A DNA stretch of 64,000 nt from Muribaculaceae bacterium (GTDB lineage Bacteria > Bacteroidota > Bacteroidia > Bacteroidales > Muribaculaceae): the NCBI GenBank assembly GCA_017548365.1, contig JAFZAC010000007.1:62001-126000 (forward strand). Reading direction: 5' to 3'. How positions within the stretch are numbered: position 1 is the first letter of the stretch; every line of letters starts with the position of its first letter. The notes under the pieces are model-generated. The model was not told the DNA's origin, did not search any database, and worked only from the letters and a program-made list of their open reading frames with translations. A program made the translations under genes and the position numbers. Positions 61,647 to 64,000 of this stretch are shown here, one piece after another.

Positions 61647-61673
61647 AGCACAATACGCCTTTAGTAATATTTG

Positions 61674-61705
61674 CAAAAATACAACACAAAAATTTAAAAT
61701 GCAAA
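61674..61705 (-). promoter_or_regulatory. Bacteroidota-type promoter of the DUF47 operon
   Basis: Minus strand: TTTG (61702-61705), 20 bases, TATTTTTG (61674-61681). Exact consensus. The leader would be about 20 nt before the ATG at 61646. Confidence 0.75.
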
Positions 61706-62202
61706 TGTGTTGTGTGTTTTATAATGATGCGCAACATTTATATGTAGTGTTTTATTGAAAATAAATCTTTTGTAAATCAATGATTTAATAATACATTTGT
61801 AGTGTATTAAAAATATCCGATTTATTTAATGTAGTGTTTAAGTATTATTTTTGTAGTGGATACAACTTCGCCCTACCATAGGTTTAATACCGAAAAACAG
61901 CCCAACAAGCTGGTAATTGAAAGACTTTTTAAGTATATTATGACAGCTTCGAAAATGACATTGGACACGTAACTTTCCACTCCCTATAAATAGATGTCAT
62001 CTTTTGAAACACAAGAACGTCACCAATTACTTCTGTTACAATGGATGCTCGACTAACGCTAGGAATAAAAACTATAATAAAACCAAAGAATTTTTTTCAT
62101 CTTTAATTTAGTTAATAAATATTCTTTGCTATTTATATTTACGGTGCAAACATTGCACAATGTTTAATAAAAACAAAAAAACGATATTTAGCATGAGCAT
62201 TT
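61706..62202. other. Non-coding region with a cluster of TGTAGTG motifs
   Basis: About 500 A/T-rich bases between divergent genes. TGTAGTG occurs at 61743-61749, 61798-61804, 61830-61836 and 61852-61858, all in one orientation. A TATTTTTG at 61846-61853 could be the -7 box of an unannotated transcript. The 61860-62160 stretch holds no open frame of use and no tRNA or known RNA that I recognise. Confidence 0.6.
61743..61858 (+). promoter_or_regulatory. Array of four TGTAGTG sites, putative operators
   Basis: Four identical 7-base cores with similar A/T-rich flanks within 116 bases, about 75-190 bases upstream of the predicted DUF47 operon start. A related TGTTGTG lies at 61709-61715. Such spacing and identity fits regulator binding, perhaps of the operon's own LuxR-type protein. 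Confidence 0.45.
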
Positions 62203-62233
62203 TTTGCATATTAATTATTTATATTTATCTTTG
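62203..62233 (+). promoter_or_regulatory. Bacteroidota-type promoter of the Cys-repeat protein gene
   Basis: TTTG (62203-62206), 19 bases, TATCTTTG (62226-62233), an exact consensus match. The leader is about 100 nt and contains a CTCACT/AGTGAG hairpin (62296-62313). Confidence 0.75.
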
Positions 62234-62337
62234 CAGTGCTAATTGATAATTAACGTTTTACATTTTTTGAAATTTTGATTTATGTTTAATCGGGACTCAC
62301 TTTCTTTAGTGAGCGCCAATAAAAAGAAAGAAACGAC

Positions 62338-62928
62338 ATGAAAAAGATTATTGCTATGATTGCTCTGGGCCTCTTTTCTGTTAGCGCCAGTGGTTTTTAT
62401 GCCAATGCTCAACTAAAGAAAAATGAGCCTGTAAAAGTTCAAAAGGAAGCCCCCACAAAATTGGAAAAAGCTACCGACGTGAAGGCAAGACCATGCGAGA
62501 TGCAAAAAACTGAACTCAAGCGTGTTGAGGCAAAAGATGCAAAGCATATATGCAATGAAAAGGCCGGTGATTGTAAGGGCGAATGCAAAGAAGGCATGTG
62601 TAAAGAAGGAAAATGTAAGGAAGGCGAATGCAAAGGCGAGTGCAAGGAAGGCAATTGCAAGGAAGGCAATTGCAAGGAAAAAACTGCCGAATGCCAGAAA
62701 GCTGCTGAGTGCAAAAAAGACGCAGAATGCAAGAAGGCAGATGAATGCAAAAAAGCCAATGAGTGCAAAGAAAAAGCCTCTGAGTGCAAAGGCGATTGCA
62801 AAGATAAAGGAGCTGGACATCAGTGCTCTCACAAGTCACCATGCTGCAAAGAAGGTGCCTGCAAAATGGACGGCAGCTGCGGCAAGGAAGAATGCAAACC
62901 TGGAAGTGAAAAGTGCTGCAAGAATTGA
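62338..62928 (+). CDS. Secreted Cys/Lys/Glu-repeat protein
   Basis: A 196-residue protein with a signal peptide (MKKIIAMIALGLFSVSASGF, cleavage near ANAQ). The mature chain has 25 Cys, mostly in imperfect repeats of the form [E/N/D]-C-K-x-G/A-x (for example CKGECKEGMCKEGKCKEGEC, 79-98). Repeats of the second half read AECKKDAECKKADECKK. The C-terminal 35 residues have CC pairs (SPCCKEG, EKCCKN). It resembles a metallothionein-like or disulfide-rich surface protein, but I know no matching family. Reading in the other frames gives only low-complexity strings. The simple repeat at DNA level (62579-62790) shows it grew by duplication. Confidence 0.75.
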   Translation: MKKIIAMIALGLFSVSASGFYANAQLKKNEPVKVQKEAPTKLEKATDVKARPCEMQKTELKRVEAKDAKHICNEKAGDCKGECKEGMCKEGKCKEGECKGECKEGNCKEGNCKEKTAECQKAAECKKDAECKKADECKKANECKEKASECKGDCKDKGAGHQCSHKSPCCKEGACKMDGSCGKEECKPGSEKCCKN

Positions 62929-62963
62929 GACAAAGCGCACTAATACACTTTTACAATACACAA

Positions 62964-62999
62964 CATCTGGATGCCACCACATGGGTGAGCATCCAGATG
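62964..62999. terminator. Bidirectional terminator between the Cys-repeat gene and alr
   Basis: CATCTGGATGC (62964-62974) and GCATCCAGATG (62989-62999) form a perfect 11-bp stem, with CACC/GGTG pairing inside the loop. On the plus strand CTTTTTATTTC follows. Confidence 0.9.
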
Positions 63000-63026
63000 C
63001 TTTTTATTTCAATCCACTTATAAAAG

Positions 63027-64000
63027 TTACTCGCGAAAGTACACCCGTTTTACACGAGGTGAGATGCTGGTGAGAATTTCATAGCCTATAGTGCCGCGAG
63101 CATCACTCAACTGTTCGATGGGAGTGTGACGCCCAAAGATTTCCACCTTGTCACCTAATTCGCATTGAGCATCGGTAATGTCGACCATGCAGGCATCCAT
63201 GCAGATGTTTCCAACGATGGGGCACATTGTGCCGTTGACCCACACCTTTACATTTCCGTTGCCGAAGTGGCGGTCCATGCCATCGGCATAGCCTATCGAC
63301 ACAGTCGCTACGCGAGAATCGCGCTCGAGCAACCCACGTCTACCATAACCGACTCTTGTTCCTGCTGGCCATTGCTTGATGCTTATTACCACAGCCCTTA
63401 GCTCTGCTACAGGCAAGAGGCCGTCCTCACTACCATCAAATACAGTCTTAATGCCATAAAGCCCCACTCCCATGCGCACCATATCCATTTGATACTCAGG
63501 GAAACGTACTATTCCATTGGTATTTAAAACATGTCTCATTATTTTGTGCGAGAAACTCGCCTGCAGCTGAGTAGCGCAAATCTCAAAATACTCCACTTGT
63601 TCACGTGTGAAATCATCTTGTTCTGGCTCGTCGGCCACGCTCAAGTGTGAGAACACGCTCACTGGCATTATAACGTCCTGAGAAAGCAGAAGTTCCACAA
63701 GATCGGGAAGTTGTTCAAGAGTGAAGCCCAAACGGTGCATGCCGCTGTCAATCTTGATGTGGACAGGGAAGTTCTTCGCACCATATTTGCTACCCTCCTT
63801 TATGAGCTGTCGAGCCTCCTCAATGCTATAGACCTCAGGCTCAAGATAACGATCAAACATCGCCTTGTAGTTCACTGTCGATGGATTAAGAACTATAATG
63901 GGCAGCGTGATTCCCGCCTTGCGCAAATCCACACCTTCATCCTGCACAGCTACAGCAAGGTAGGTTGCCCCACAGTCCTGCAAGGTCTTAGCCACCTCAT
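63027..64000 (-). CDS. alr: Alanine racemase domain, 5' part outside the window
   Basis: A partial gene of at least 324 codons that continues past the right edge. The GTG at 63995 is not accepted as start because the frame stays open beyond it. Visible are the middle and C-terminal parts of a PLP-dependent alanine racemase: HIKIDSGMHRLGF, VFSHLSVADE, NGIVRFPEYQMDMVRMGVGLYG (quoted in part: DMVRMGVGLYG), the catalytic Tyr of GTRVGYGRRG, VATVSIGYADGMDR and PIVGNICMDACMVDITD. The PLP-lysine region lies outside. It makes D-alanine for peptidoglycan. In many Bacteroidota this domain is the C-terminal half of a MurF-Alr fusion; that cannot be decided here. Confidence 0.92.
   Translation of the reverse strand, partial: EVAKTLQDCGATYLAVAVQDEGVDLRKAGITLPIIVLNPSTVNYKAMFDRYLEPEVYSIEEARQLIKEGSKYGAKNFPVHIKIDSGMHRLGFTLEQLPDLVELLLSQDVIMPVSVFSHLSVADEPEQDDFTREQVEYFEICATQLQASFSHKIMRHVLNTNGIVRFPEYQMDMVRMGVGLYGIKTVFDGSEDGLLPVAELRAVVISIKQWPAGTRVGYGRRGLLERDSRVATVSIGYADGMDRHFGNGNVKVWVNGTMCPIVGNICMDACMVDITDAQCELGDKVEIFGRHTPIEQLSDARGTIGYEILTSISPRVKRVYFRE

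Noticed and set aside
61860..62160. A tRNA or known small RNA in the long gap
   Set aside because: No cloverleaf or known RNA motif was found by eye; a possible -7 box at 61846 is too weak on its own.
62579..62790. A CRISPR-like repeat array
   Set aside because: The repeats are short, in frame, and encode Cys-Lys-Glu units of a secreted protein; no spacer pattern exists.

Overview
The window looks like chromosomal DNA from an anaerobic member of the Bacteroidales (Bacteroidota). Several genes are preceded by the Bacteroidota promoter pattern TTTG-N19/20-TAnnTTTG. The protein repertoire also fits: CarboxypepD_reg/DUF5686-type outer-membrane protein, lamin-tail lipoprotein, OprO/P porin, and an Alr domain of the kind often fused to MurF. 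I cannot resolve the family or genus. No rRNA, tRNA, CRISPR array or intact insertion sequence was found.

Layout. (1) 1-3.5 kb: a short UvrA-like protein and two small secreted proteins. (2) 3.5-5.9 kb, minus strand: PH-domain protein, FMN reductase, TfoX-N protein, CDF metal exporter. (3) 6.0-22.3 kb, minus strand: a complete lysine-to-butyrate fermentation locus. It runs atoD-kal-kce-kdd-kamA-kamB-kamC(MutS-like)-kamD-kamE-atoA-crt-hbd-bcd-etfB-etfA, with a separately transcribed NhaC-family carrier upstream that may import lysine. (4) 22.8-50.1 kb, plus strand: a tightly packed run of 27 genes that looks like an aryl-polyene / flexirubin-like pathway. It has a tyrosine-ammonia-lyase-like starter enzyme, a coumarate-type AMP-ligase, three ketosynthases, two degenerate KS-like partners, two ACPs, a ketoreductase, two dehydratases, a thioesterase, an O-methyltransferase, acyltransferases, a glycosyltransferase, LolA, a large MMPL exporter-acyltransferase fusion, two CrtI-like oxidoreductases and outer-membrane proteins. 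(5) 50.4-57 kb: a dockerin-like secreted protein, an unknown membrane/lipoprotein pair, a DASS anion transporter and a CYTH pair. (6) 57-61.7 kb, minus strand: a four-gene operon of DUF47/PhoU-like protein, polytopic membrane protein with a LuxR-type HTH, OprO/P porin and lamin-tail lipoprotein, which suggests phosphate sensing and uptake. (7) 62-64 kb: a Cys/Lys/Glu-repeat secreted protein and the 3' part of an alanine racemase.

How it works together. Lysine is isomerised twice (KamA, KamDE), oxidised (Kdd), cleaved with acetyl-CoA (Kce) and deaminated to crotonyl-CoA (Kal). Bcd-EtfAB reduces this to butyryl-CoA, and AtoDA transfers the CoA to acetoacetate. Hbd and Crt add a route from acetoacetyl-CoA back to crotonyl-CoA. 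No thiolase is visible, so it must lie elsewhere. In the polyene locus, a tyrosine-derived p-coumarate would be loaded on an ACP, extended by KS/KR/DH cycles, possibly methylated, esterified to a lipid or sugar by the acyltransferases and GT2, and moved to the outer membrane by the MMPL/LolA machinery. Most novel in my reading: the PiT-like membrane LuxR regulator operon with its array of TGTAGTG sites, the two translationally coupled KS / KS-like pairs, the MMPL-PlsC-methyltransferase-like fusion, and the Cys-repeat secreted protein.
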